The notes: generated from the letters alone by a model not told the origin. Positions 1 through 6,519 are shown, numbered from the stretch's first letter. The stretch is 8,237 nt of DNA from Deltaproteobacteria bacterium (GCA_019307645.1 JAFDJF010000134.1:1-8237); one strand, 5' to 3'. Made by a program: numbers and translations.

Positions 1-109
1 GACACTTTAGTTCACTTATGAAGACCGTGTGTCCATGTACACCCCTGCGGGGTGAAACCAATGCCGGGCCCTCCCCGAATAGCGGGATCTTCGACAGGAC
101 CCGGATTCT
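1..109. other. Non-coding left edge with imperfect hairpins
   Basis: No gene is supported here. Two structures are visible. One is a short 6-bp stem with a 3-nt loop (CACCCC-TGC-GGGGTG, 40-54). The other is a longer imperfect stem pairing 64-72 with 96-104 (8 of 9 pairs), with a smaller CCCG/CGGG stem nested inside. They lie directly downstream of the minus-strand SnoaL-like gene that ends at 110, so they could form the 3' end of its transcript. Neither is followed by a clear U-run on the minus strand, so a standard intrinsic terminator cannot be claimed. Confidence 0.35.
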
Positions 110-562
110 TTACTTTATTTCCCCGGCGTCAAACAAAAGGTGTCGGGAAAGGTCTCCGTATAATTCCGGGAGCATTTTCCGCTCTTTAAAGCGCCATTTG
201 CCACCAACCCTTTCAAATCGGTCATGATAGCGGCCGGCGATGATCGGTTGCAGTGGAAAGTCGTCCAACGCCTGGAATACAGTGAAGTAGGACCGTGCCG
301 CAGCGCTATTGTTCTCTTCGTCAACTTCGATAATTGCATTGGTGGTCACGTGTTTGGTACAAGGGGTGCCTGTTTTCTCATAGATACGGGTTGAGTTCTG
401 GTACATGGCCAGAACCTCGTCGTAGCCGCGGACACCATTTTCCAGATCAAGTGCTAAGATTTCTGCATTTGAAAACATCTCGGCGACGCCTTCGAGATTG
501 CCTGCATCAATCCGCTCGGCATAGAGATAGAGAAGATTTTCAATCTCCCGGTAACTGTCCAT
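110..562 (-). CDS. SnoaL-like / NTF2-fold family protein
   Basis: A 150-residue protein of the SnoaL-like (nuclear transport factor 2 fold) superfamily, which includes small dehydratases, dehydrochlorinases, isomerases and binding proteins. Seen: an N-terminal helix with LYAERIDAGN (residues 13-22), a central TKHVTTN motif (69-75), and a C-terminal block with AGRYHDRF, GGKWRFKERK and GDLSRHLL, all typical of this subgroup. Asp19 and His71 sit where the Asp-His dyad lies in LinA-like and scytalone-dehydratase-like members, so catalysis is possible but not proven. The start at 562 was chosen over the upstream in-frame ATG at 634 because GGAGGT lies just upstream at good spacing and the family usually begins near here. 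It has no signal peptide or membrane segment, so it is probably cytosolic. It is transcribed divergently from the TetR-type regulator and may belong to its regulon. Family is fairly sure; substrate and reaction are unknown. Confidence 0.88.
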   Translation of the reverse strand: MDSYREIENLLYLYAERIDAGNLEGVAEMFSNAEILALDLENGVRGYDEVLAMYQNSTRIYEKTGTPCTKHVTTNAIIEVDEENNSAAARSYFTVFQALDDFPLQPIIAGRYHDRFERVGGKWRFKERKMLPELYGDLSRHLLFDAGEIK

Positions 563-701
563 GGTTGACCTCCACTTATTTACAGGTTGATCGGATATTG
601 AAAAGCATGTGCGTCTGCCGGTCAGCAGCCGCATCGACTATTCTGAATGGGTGTGAAGCAGTGAAAGAAAATCAGGTTAGGGTTTATTTTTCCAGAAAAA
701 G

Positions 702-730
702 AGTCTAGGAAAATTGGGTTAGTGTGTCAA
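702..730 (-). promoter_or_regulatory. Candidate sigma70 promoter for the SnoaL-like gene
   Basis: Read on the minus strand there is a perfect -35 TTGACA (730-725), a 17-bp spacer and a -10 TAGACT (707-702, 4 of 6 to consensus). Transcription would start near 695 and give a leader of about 130 nt before the ATG at 562. It is back to back with the plus-strand promoter whose -35 starts at 758. Sequence match only. Confidence 0.5.
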
Positions 731-757
731 GTCCCAGTGGCATGTTTTACATCGCCC

Positions 758-787
758 TTGACATCGCCATGCGTCCTCAATTACACT
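758..787 (+). promoter_or_regulatory. Candidate sigma70 promoter for the TetR-type regulator
   Basis: A perfect -35 TTGACA (758-763) is followed by an 18-bp spacer and a -10 TACACT (782-787, 4 of 6 to consensus). The -10 lies inside the first 27-bp operator-like palindrome (781-807), so a bound repressor would block RNA polymerase. The leader to the ATG at 923 would be about 130 nt and would carry the second palindrome. Sequence match only. Confidence 0.5.
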
Positions 788-807
788 ATTTAATAAGAAA
801 AGTATAA
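781..807. promoter_or_regulatory. Operator-like palindrome, copy 1
   Basis: TTACACT (781-787), 13 bp, AGTATAA (801-807). The arms are inverted repeats with one mismatch. The arm sequence and the 13-bp gap match the copy at 872-898, which makes chance unlikely. The size fits a TetR-family binding site, and the left arm overlaps the -10 of the regulator's promoter. That the adjacent regulator binds it is inference. Confidence 0.6.
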
Positions 808-871
808 ACCCATTTTGAACAGATAATAACCATCACATGAGAACATGGGGTGCATTAGCAAAGGCTGAAAC

Positions 872-898
872 TTACACTATTATAATTTAAAAGTGTAA
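872..898. promoter_or_regulatory. Operator-like palindrome, copy 2 (perfect arms)
   Basis: TTACACT (872-878), 13 bp, AGTGTAA (892-898): perfect 7-bp inverted arms around an AT-rich core. It lies 91 bp downstream of copy 1 and 24 bp before the regulator's ATG. The core contains a perfect TATAAT (881-886), and the same core reads as TATAAT on the minus strand (884-879). No convincing -35 was found for either, so the core may simply be AT-rich. Likely role: second binding site for the TetR-type regulator. Confidence 0.6.
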
Positions 899-922
899 TT
901 CTTACATGTGATTGGGGGTCAT

Positions 923-1819
923 ATGAACATTGCGATGAAGGAAAGAATCATTCATGGCGCTTCAGAACTGTTTTCCAAACAGGGATATCCAGGTGTTCGT
1001 GTTGAAGATATTGCGGAATTTGCCGGGATCAGCAAAAAAACCATATACAATCATTTTCAGAACAAATTTTCTTTAATTGACGCTGTGATTGATTCAAATA
1101 CGTTAAGCATATGCAAAAGAATTGACGAATTCGGGTTAGATGACAGAACAAGCCATAACTGGCTTAAAAAAATATTTTTTCTTATTGTTTTTTGCTGTCA
1201 GGAGCTTACCGAATGGATATTACCCCCTGCTGAATATAGACACAACAACCTGGCAGAAAGGGTTGGAAAGTCTCTGGCGCAGATAAGACGGAAAATAATA
1301 GAAAAGTCAGAACAGTTTCTCGATCAGGACATGGGAAAGGCAACTGTTCATGATGACCTGTCCTGCCGTGCCCTGTTCAGCTTGTCCTCAGCAGTTGTGG
1401 AGGGGGTTTTTCATCTCAATGGTTTATGCCGTACCGCTGAAATAGAGCAGAATCCATTGATCTGCAACCTGAAGACCATGGCAGATGCTTATGAGATAGA
1501 AAATGCGGGTTTGCCTGCGGACCCTGAAACAGGAACCACACTCAACATTGCAGTAACCGGATCGAAGGATGCCGTCTATCGGCTTAAGACAGGTGGCCGA
1601 CCGAAAAAAATATATGCGGTAGCTGGGCGTGAAATGAGGAAGAAACCGGGAAGACACACTCGTGAAGAACTTGAACAGCGGATCAAAGAGCTGGAAAAAG
1701 AGTCTGCTGGACTCAGACAGGTTGAGCAGGATCTGCGGCAAAGCAAGGACCGGTTGTCCCTGGCTCTGGAGACAAGCGAGGCCATGCCCTGGGAACAAAA
1801 GAAGAGTTTGAAGAGATAA
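923..1819 (+). CDS. TetR/AcrR-family transcriptional regulator with C-terminal coiled coil (5' part of a frameshifted fusion)
   Basis: This reading frame gives 298 residues. Residues 5-50 form a clear TetR DNA-binding domain: helix 1 with ASELFSKQGY, then the helix-turn-helix VEDIAEFAGISKKTIYNHF (27-45) and the NK that follows. A ligand-binding helical region runs to about residue 185. Then comes a poorly conserved basic linker, and from Met238 (RKKPGRHTREELEQ) a coiled coil like the N-terminus of PAS-LuxR regulators. It ends in LALETSEAMPWE, the usual entry into a PAS domain, then stops. The ATG at 923 was chosen because GGGGGT (914-919) lies just before it; the GTG at 908 is an in-frame alternative with no clear ribosome site. 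It is probably a ligand-controlled regulator of itself and its neighbours. TetR proteins are normally about 190-220 residues, so the tail is abnormal and is explained by the shift at about 1800. Confidence 0.85.
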   Translation: MNIAMKERIIHGASELFSKQGYPGVRVEDIAEFAGISKKTIYNHFQNKFSLIDAVIDSNTLSICKRIDEFGLDDRTSHNWLKKIFFLIVFCCQELTEWILPPAEYRHNNLAERVGKSLAQIRRKIIEKSEQFLDQDMGKATVHDDLSCRALFSLSSAVVEGVFHLNGLCRTAEIEQNPLICNLKTMADAYEIENAGLPADPETGTTLNIAVTGSKDAVYRLKTGGRPKKIYAVAGREMRKKPGRHTREELEQRIKELEKESAGLRQVEQDLRQSKDRLSLALETSEAMPWEQKKSLKR

Positions 1820-1986
1820 TACAGCTCGTTGAATACACACTCCGGTATTTAAAAAACACGGATGACTTATCAAATGCTAATGAGGAACTCAAAACTCCGA
1901 CACACCCTGACGATTATGAAAAACTCTATTCCGCTGGCAAGGCAGTCGTTGATGGAGAAAAAAGCGCTTATGAAGGTGACTTCCGG

Positions 1987-2580
1987 ATGCTCAATAAAGA
2001 TGGCAAATGGGTCTGGTACTATGGCAAGGCCAAGGTAATCGGATGGGACAAAGAGGGGAAGGCAGAGATTTTATCAGGGATCACCATGGACATTACCGAG
2101 CGAAAGAAAGTAGAAGAAACCCTCAGGAAGAGGGAATCAAAGCTCGCCAGTCAAACTCACAAGCTCGAGGAAACCAATACGGCACTGAAAGTGCTTTTGA
2201 AAAACAGAGATGAGGATAAAAAAGAGTTTGAAGAGAAAATAATTACCAATCTGAAGGAAATGGTATTTCCCTTTATCGATAAATTAAAATCCACCCGTTT
2301 AAACGAAAGCCAGATGGTATATCTGGATATCATCAAATCACATCTTGATGACATGACAGCCCCGTTTTTGCATCAACTTTCCTCAAAGTATTCGGGTCTT
2401 ACCCCTGCTGAAGTCAAGGTCGCTGTTTTTGTAAAAGACGGAAAAACAACCAAAGAAATAGCGGGGTTGCTGAATTCGTCAGTTGATGCGGTTAATTTCC
2501 ACAGAAACAATCTCAGGAAAAAGTTTAGTCTTGTCAATTCAAAAACAAACCTTAGAACGCATCTTTTATCTCTTTCATAG
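1987..2580 (+). CDS. PAS C-terminal half with LuxR/GerE helix-turn-helix (3' part of the frameshifted fusion)
   Basis: From the first ATG this gives 197 residues, but the frame is open from 1726 and the homology starts earlier: HPDDYEKLY, typical of PAS domains, is coded at about 1906-1932, before any start codon. The visible order is the PAS/PAC core (GKWVWYYG ... GITMDITERKKVEE), a charged coiled coil, a helical spacer, then a LuxR-type DNA-binding domain in the last 65 residues (LTPAEVKVAVFVKDGKTTKE, followed by AIDAVNFHRNN-like recognition helix residues VDAVNFHRNNLRKKF). This C-terminal part matches PAS-LuxR regulators found widely in sulfate reducers. The ATG at 1987 has only AAGGTG upstream and lies in the middle of the PAS fold, so independent translation from it is doubtful. 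It most likely belonged to one protein with the TetR part. Confidence 0.7.
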   Translation: MLNKDGKWVWYYGKAKVIGWDKEGKAEILSGITMDITERKKVEETLRKRESKLASQTHKLEETNTALKVLLKNRDEDKKEFEEKIITNLKEMVFPFIDKLKSTRLNESQMVYLDIIKSHLDDMTAPFLHQLSSKYSGLTPAEVKVAVFVKDGKTTKEIAGLLNSSVDAVNFHRNNLRKKFSLVNSKTNLRTHLLSLS

Positions 2581-2584
2581 TATA

Positions 2585-2617
2585 AGTTTTCACCTATCAT
2601 AAAACTATCTATTTTTT
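2585..2617 (+). terminator. Weak terminator candidate after the LuxR domain gene
   Basis: A 6-bp AT-rich stem (AGTTTT 2585-2590 with AAAACT 2601-2606) is followed within a few bases by a run of six T (2612-2617). It begins 4 bp after the stop at 2580. The stem is weak, so this is tentative. Confidence 0.3.
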
Positions 2618-2696
2618 AATATTTACATTTTTTCCCAAGATGGTATTTTATAATAAAGATCTGACACATCACCTTATAAATTTTATTGAGCCAATT
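2618..2696. other. AT-rich intergenic stretch, possible promoter for the oxidoreductase operon
   Basis: This stretch is strongly AT-rich and has no gene. TTTACA (2622-2627) precedes TATTTT (2644-2649, 16-bp gap), and a perfect TATAAT lies at 2649-2654, but no pair has both good sequence and good spacing. A promoter for the downstream genes is expected somewhere between 2618 and 2850. No TTACACT-type palindrome is present here, so the TetR-type sites do not obviously control the operon. Confidence 0.25.
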
Positions 2697-2833
2697 TTGA
2701 CGATTCCGTAAAAAGTCGTCACTCCGGTGGAAACCGGAGTCTAGATAAGCTGGAACTATTTGGTATAACTGGATTCCGGCCTCCGCCGGAATGACGAAGG
2801 AGGGTGTTTCCTGACTTTTTACGAGTCCATCAA
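2697..2833. repeat. REP-pair / MITE-like element with terminal inverted repeats
   Basis: A 137-bp palindromic element. Outer imperfect inverted repeats at 2697-2717 and 2813-2833 match at 16 of 21 positions and include a perfect 11-bp arm (CGTAAAAAGTC). Inside are two perfect hairpins in opposite orientation: 8-bp stem ACTCCGGT with loop GGAA (2721-2740), and 8-bp stem ATTCCGGC with loop CTCC (2773-2792). Each is flanked on its outer side by GTCGTC or GACGA. Paired hairpins with CCGGAATGACG arms are a widely dispersed repeat type in proteobacterial genomes. The element ends 18 bp before the ribosome binding site of the first oxidoreductase gene. It has no coding capacity. It could be a small mobile element or a transcript-stabilising structure; no U-run supports terminator function. 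Confidence 0.7.
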
Positions 2834-2860
2834 TTTTAAAACAATTTTAAGGAGGGCCAT

Positions 2861-4489
2861 ATGGCACAGACATTTGATGTAATCATTATCGGGGCCGGTC
2901 CCAACGGTCTTGCGATTGGCGCCTATCTCAGCAAGGCAGGGGAGAGAGTCCTGCTGCTCGAAAAACGGCTTGAGGAAGGCGGAGGATTGATGACCGAGCA
3001 GGTGACGCTTCCCGAATACTATCACAACACCCATTCCGTTTACATGATGATGGTCGATATGGCGCCGGTGTATCCCGATTTTCAACTGGAGGAAAAATAT
3101 GATGTGCATCATGTTTTTCCCGATCTTCAGGTGGCCATGCCGCTTTCTGACGGAAGTAGCCTGTGTATATACCGGGATGTTGACAAAACCTGTGAGTCTC
3201 TGGCGCAGTTTTCAAAAAATGATGCGGAAAGCTACCGTGACCTGCACCGCCGGTGTGATGAATTCATGAAAAACATCCTCGGTCCTCAGACCTATGTGCC
3301 CATGGATGCGGCGCCTCTCGTAGCGGCCAAGATGGCGACAACGGAGCTTGGCAGGGATTTGACCGAAATTTCAGAAAAAACGCCTCTTGATATCATCTGC
3401 GATCATTTTGAAAACGACCAGGTCAGGACCCTGATGCTATATATGTGCACGCACTGGGGGCTTGACTACCGGCAGTCCGGTGTCAGCTACATGGTTCCAA
3501 TCTATTTTAACCGGATGTCAAATTACAGTCTTACAAAGGGCGGTTCCCACAGGGTTTCAAATGCCCTGTACAAATCCGTATTTGAAAACCAGGGACAAAT
3601 CAGGCAGAGCGTGGTTATTAAAAGAATTATCATTGAGAACGGTGAAGCAAAAGGCGTAGAGCTTGAAAACGGCACACAGTACCTGGCGGAAAAGGCAGTG
3701 GTGAGCACCCTCGACCCGCACCAGACTTTCCTTGACTACGTGGGCAAGGACAACCTTGACCAGGATTTTACGGAAATGATCGAAAACTACATGTGGGAAA
3801 AATGGAGCCTTGCAAACCTGCATCTTGCACTGTCCGAGCCGCCGAATTTCAAGGCCGCTGAAACCAATCCGGATATAAACAACGCGTTTATCTATGTCCT
3901 TGGATATGAAAGCATGGCAGAGCTTACAAACCACTACGACATGATGTTAAACGATGAAATGCCTGAAAATGCGGCGTTTAACTGCTGCTTTCCGAGCATT
4001 CATGACCCCTATCAGGCACCTCCCGGAAGGGCTTCCGGACTGATTTCAGAAATGGCGGTTTTTGACCTGAAAGACGGTGGAAGTGAAAAATGGCTTGACC
4101 GGAACTACAGGGCGGCGTTTGCCGAAAGGCAGCTGGCGACTCTTGAGAAATACGTTACAAATATTTCAAAGGACACCATCCTTCGAACCTACATCACCAC
4201 ACCGCGGGATATTTACAACAAATATGCCAGCATGGTAAAGGGCGGATACAAGCACGGCGCCTACCACCCTCTACAGATGGGGTATCTCAGGCCGAACCAG
4301 GACTGCTCACATTACAGAACCCCGGTGAAGAACCTGTATGTGGGAGGCGCAAGTGTATGCCCCGGGGGAATGATCATCTGGGGGCCAGGCTATAACTGTG
4401 CCAATGCCATTGCAGATGATTTCGGCATTGAAAAGTGGTGGACGGAACTTGAGATGGTAACAAAGGCGCGTGAAAATAATTATGTGTAA
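2861..4489 (+). CDS. FAD-dependent oxidoreductase, phytoene desaturase (CrtI)-like family
   Basis: A 542-residue flavoprotein of the CrtI/amine-oxidase-like NAD(P)/FAD oxidoreductase superfamily. Seen: an N-terminal Rossmann FAD motif with GAGPNG (Gly11, Gly13, Gly16) and Glu34 ending the second strand (LLLEKR), then GGG at 40-42 followed by MTEQ. Near the end are YRTPVKNLYVGGAS, PGG and GPGYNCANAI (about 485-516), the C-terminal FAD-binding block of CrtI-type proteins. It has no signal peptide or obvious membrane span. The start has a strong GGAGGG ribosome site (2851-2856). The family performs desaturations, isomerisations or saturations of isoprenoid, cyclic or carotenoid substrates, but many anaerobe members are uncharacterised and no carotenoid genes lie nearby. 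It is followed after 219 bp by a paralogue and then by dehydratase subunits, so a role in catabolism of an unsaturated or cyclic compound is more likely than pigment synthesis. Family sure, reaction unknown. Confidence 0.9.
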   Translation: MAQTFDVIIIGAGPNGLAIGAYLSKAGERVLLLEKRLEEGGGLMTEQVTLPEYYHNTHSVYMMMVDMAPVYPDFQLEEKYDVHHVFPDLQVAMPLSDGSSLCIYRDVDKTCESLAQFSKNDAESYRDLHRRCDEFMKNILGPQTYVPMDAAPLVAAKMATTELGRDLTEISEKTPLDIICDHFENDQVRTLMLYMCTHWGLDYRQSGVSYMVPIYFNRMSNYSLTKGGSHRVSNALYKSVFENQGQIRQSVVIKRIIIENGEAKGVELENGTQYLAEKAVVSTLDPHQTFLDYVGKDNLDQDFTEMIENYMWEKWSLANLHLALSEPPNFKAAETNPDINNAFIYVLGYESMAELTNHYDMMLNDEMPENAAFNCCFPSIHDPYQAPPGRASGLISEMAVFDLKDGGSEKWLDRNYRAAFAERQLATLEKYVTNISKDTILRTYITTPRDIYNKYASMVKGGYKHGAYHPLQMGYLRPNQDCSHYRTPVKNLYVGGASVCPGGMIIWGPGYNCANAIADDFGIEKWWTELEMVTKARENNYV

Positions 4490-4708
4490 GGCAGGCATTT
4501 TGTCTGTTGAAACGTTGAAAAATATGAAGCTGTCCATTCTTGGGTTTTTGATGAATCTCTCCCGATAGTTCAGAGAGCCTAAACGTCCGGTGGACTTTTA
4601 ACCAAATCAAAATTCCAGTCATGGTTCAAAGCTTCCTCCAGGCAGTAGGGGACCCTCGAACCCTTGAAACCTCGAACCCTTGAACCCTGACTTTTATAAG
4701 GAGGCATT
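4490..4708. other. Intergenic region between the two oxidoreductase genes
   Basis: 219 bp with no supported gene. It holds a weak CTCTC/GAGAG stem (4557-4577), a minimal GTCC-GGT-GGAC stem followed by TTTT (4585-4599) that could be a very weak terminator, and the tandem repeat at 4654-4684. The gap is long for an operon, but the gene order and direction still fit one transcript. Just before the next gene is AAGGAGG, a strong ribosome site. Confidence 0.45.
4654..4684. repeat. Short tandem direct repeat, 16-bp period
   Basis: Two copies of CCTCGAACCCTTGAA (4654-4668 and 4670-4684), period 16 bp, identical over 15 bases, followed by a partial AACCCTGA unit. Such GAACCCTTGAACC runs occur as small intergenic repeats in related genomes (from general knowledge, not checked here). 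It ends about 15 bp before the ribosome binding site of the second oxidoreductase gene. No function is known. Confidence 0.7.
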
Positions 4709-6451
4709 ATGGCAGACCAGACATATGATGCGGTAATCGTTGGCGGCGGAAATAAAGCCCTGCTGCTTGCTTTATATCTTATCAAATACGCGGGGATGAG
4801 TGTTGGAATATATGAAAGAAGGCACGAGATCGGGGGATGTCTCTGTACTGAAGAGATATGTGCTCCCGGATTCCGCGGAAATCCCCACGCAAACATAATC
4901 CTGCCCTGGTATTATGCGCCCATATACCGGGATTTCCCCGAGTTCTGGGACTATGGAGCCCAATACGAGCAGTATATCGTCAGTGACGGATTTGTGTTTA
5001 AGGACAAGGAAAACTGTCTGGCCATATACAGCGACAAGCATGATCCCAATCAGGAAAAAACCTGCACAGAGATTGCACGGTTTTCAGAAAAAGATGCCCA
5101 GACATGGCGCAAACTCTGGGATTTGGAACAGAGTGACGCCTACAGGAGAGTAATGATAGACAGCATATTCAATCCTCCTGAACTTATGGGACATGAGTCC
5201 ATAGCCAACCGGCAGATGGAAGTATACCCCATGCTGATTGAGGCGGGCCTGGATCCTGACGAGCTGATGTTGATGGCAAGTGCCCTGCGCGCATGCAGAG
5301 AATTGTTTGAAAGTCCGGAGCTTCAGTCCTGCATCCTGCGGTTTAGTGTTTCCAGTGTAACGGATATTAACGAACCGGGCTGCGGCAGCCCCATGGTGCT
5401 TGGTCATGCTACTACTTTGCCCACAATAGGGTTTAACCGGGGCGGTACCCATATGATAGCGCACGCAGCCCACCAGCTTCTCAATCAAATGGGCTGTAAA
5501 TTTCACATCAACAAACACGTGGAAAAGGCTATCATAGAAAACGGCAGGGCAACAGGCATACGCCTTTCAGACGGATCAGAGGTAAAGGCAAACCGTCTGG
5601 TGGTAAGCACCCAGGCTCCGTGGCAGCTTTTGTTTGATTTGATAGGCGAAGAATATGTTCCGGAGAAAACCGCAAAACGGGTCAAGTTGATAGACAGGTC
5701 TTTCGGATGTCTCATGTGGTACAGCATGGCCGTGCATGAGGCCCCGAAATACAAGGCTGAGGCATTTAACCCGGACATTCATGAGTGCATGTGGCTGGGG
5801 CTTCAGCCTGATCCGGACCCCATGCATATCGCAAGGGAGTGCATGTATGAAAAACTTCATAAATTCCCGCCTCTGGAGGACTATGCTTCTACGGTATGGT
5901 GCCATAGCCTTGTTGATCCGACCTATGCACCGCCGGGAAAACATGTGGTTCAGAATGAACAGCTTGGCCCTCCTGCGTCCGCATTTTCCGAAAAGGAATG
6001 GCTTGAAATCAAGGACCGGTACGCAGATGAGCTTATGAAGATCTGGGAGGACTACGCACCGAACATGACCTGGGACAATGTGATCGGTGTGGATGCGAAC
6101 ACCCCCTATGATGCAAACCGTCAGTTGAACCTGAGCCCGGACGGCACAATGGCCGGGTGTGACCGCACGCCTTATCAGGTGGGGGGAATGAGACCGACAC
6201 CGGAACTGGCAAACTATAGAACTCCCATAGAAAACCTTTATGGGACGGGCGGAGCATGGCATCCCGGGTCAAATGCAGGATCCGCAGAATCGTACAACTG
6301 CTTTAAAGCCATTGCAAAAGATATGGGATTAAACGGCCCCTGGGGAGGTGGCGATGAACTTGAAGATCCTGAATCGCTGGTTGAATCGGTGTGGGCCATA
6401 AGAAACAGGCTGAGGGAATCTGCGACGGATACGGAAAAATACAGGAAATAG
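4709..6451 (+). CDS. FAD-dependent oxidoreductase, CrtI-like family, paralogue of the upstream gene
   Basis: A 580-residue flavoprotein related to the product of 2861-4489: both share an E(K/R)R..E.GG block, a D.Y.APPG block, a YRTP(V/I).NLY..GG C-terminal block and a conserved P.(F/Y)KA....NPDI stretch in the middle. The N-terminal dinucleotide motif is GGGNKA (12-17), so the third glycine of GxGxxG is alanine. Glu36 is present. Two cysteines follow (GGCLC, 44 and 46) and may be functional. The C-terminal block is NLYGTGGAWHPGSNAG (about 508-523). AAGGAGG precedes the ATG at good spacing. The protein is probably cytosolic. The pairing of two paralogues suggests a heteromeric enzyme or two successive steps on one substrate (inference). 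Older annotation may call it phytoene dehydrogenase or NAD(P)/FAD oxidoreductase; the true substrate is unknown. Confidence 0.9.
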   Translation: MADQTYDAVIVGGGNKALLLALYLIKYAGMSVGIYERRHEIGGCLCTEEICAPGFRGNPHANIILPWYYAPIYRDFPEFWDYGAQYEQYIVSDGFVFKDKENCLAIYSDKHDPNQEKTCTEIARFSEKDAQTWRKLWDLEQSDAYRRVMIDSIFNPPELMGHESIANRQMEVYPMLIEAGLDPDELMLMASALRACRELFESPELQSCILRFSVSSVTDINEPGCGSPMVLGHATTLPTIGFNRGGTHMIAHAAHQLLNQMGCKFHINKHVEKAIIENGRATGIRLSDGSEVKANRLVVSTQAPWQLLFDLIGEEYVPEKTAKRVKLIDRSFGCLMWYSMAVHEAPKYKAEAFNPDIHECMWLGLQPDPDPMHIARECMYEKLHKFPPLEDYASTVWCHSLVDPTYAPPGKHVVQNEQLGPPASAFSEKEWLEIKDRYADELMKIWEDYAPNMTWDNVIGVDANTPYDANRQLNLSPDGTMAGCDRTPYQVGGMRPTPELANYRTPIENLYGTGGAWHPGSNAGSAESYNCFKAIAKDMGLNGPWGGGDELEDPESLVESVWAIRNRLRESATDTEKYRK

Positions 6452-6519
6452 CATTTGATACAACAGACACGTTAGGATTCTACGGAAAGGTGCGGAGCTT
6501 TTGAAAAAGGGAGAAAAAC

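Larger units (their letters stand above)
923..2580 (+). pseudogene. Frameshifted TetR-PAS-LuxR fusion regulator
   Basis: The two reading frames above overlap between 1726 and 1819, and the protein signal passes from one to the other near 1796-1801. Adding one A to the AAAA run at 1797-1800 joins them into 552 residues: TetR DNA-binding and ligand domains, basic linker, coiled coil, a degenerate PAS region, coiled coil, LuxR helix-turn-helix. The first half of the PAS fold is also abnormal: the segment after the shift (EEFEEIIQLVEYTLRYLK, on to PTHPDD) does not resemble the usual PAS strand region. Explanations are gene decay after a fusion or deletion, a sequencing error in an A-run, or less likely a programmed -1 shift, since no strong slippery heptamer is present. 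Confidence 0.6.

Noticed and set aside
334..708. A 124-codon plus-strand open frame across the SnoaL-like gene and its promoter
   Set aside because: It overlaps the SnoaL-like gene in antisense, covers its likely promoter, and the translation is low-complexity and family-less.
1793..1803. Programmed -1 ribosomal frameshift at CAAAAGAAG to make the full fusion regulator
   Set aside because: The site allows a single-tRNA AAG to AAA slip, but it is not a standard X-XXY-YYZ heptamer and no strong downstream structure was seen; decay or sequencing error is simpler.
2721..2792. Hairpins considered as intrinsic terminators
   Set aside because: Both stems are strong, but neither is followed by a U-run on either strand, and they fit a dispersed REP-type pair better.
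4579..4896. A 105-codon minus-strand open frame containing repeated GSRV-type residues
   Set aside because: The repeated residues come from the intergenic tandem repeat, and the rest is antisense to the start of the second oxidoreductase gene.
5576..6262. A 228-codon open frame on the minus strand
   Set aside because: It lies entirely inside the well-supported second oxidoreductase gene, shows no recognisable domain and has no convincing ribosome site; it is an antisense shadow.
2861..6451. Carotenoid biosynthesis genes
   Set aside because: The proteins are only superfamily relatives of phytoene desaturase; no phytoene synthase or other isoprenoid gene is present and the neighbours are CoA-ester dehydratase subunits.
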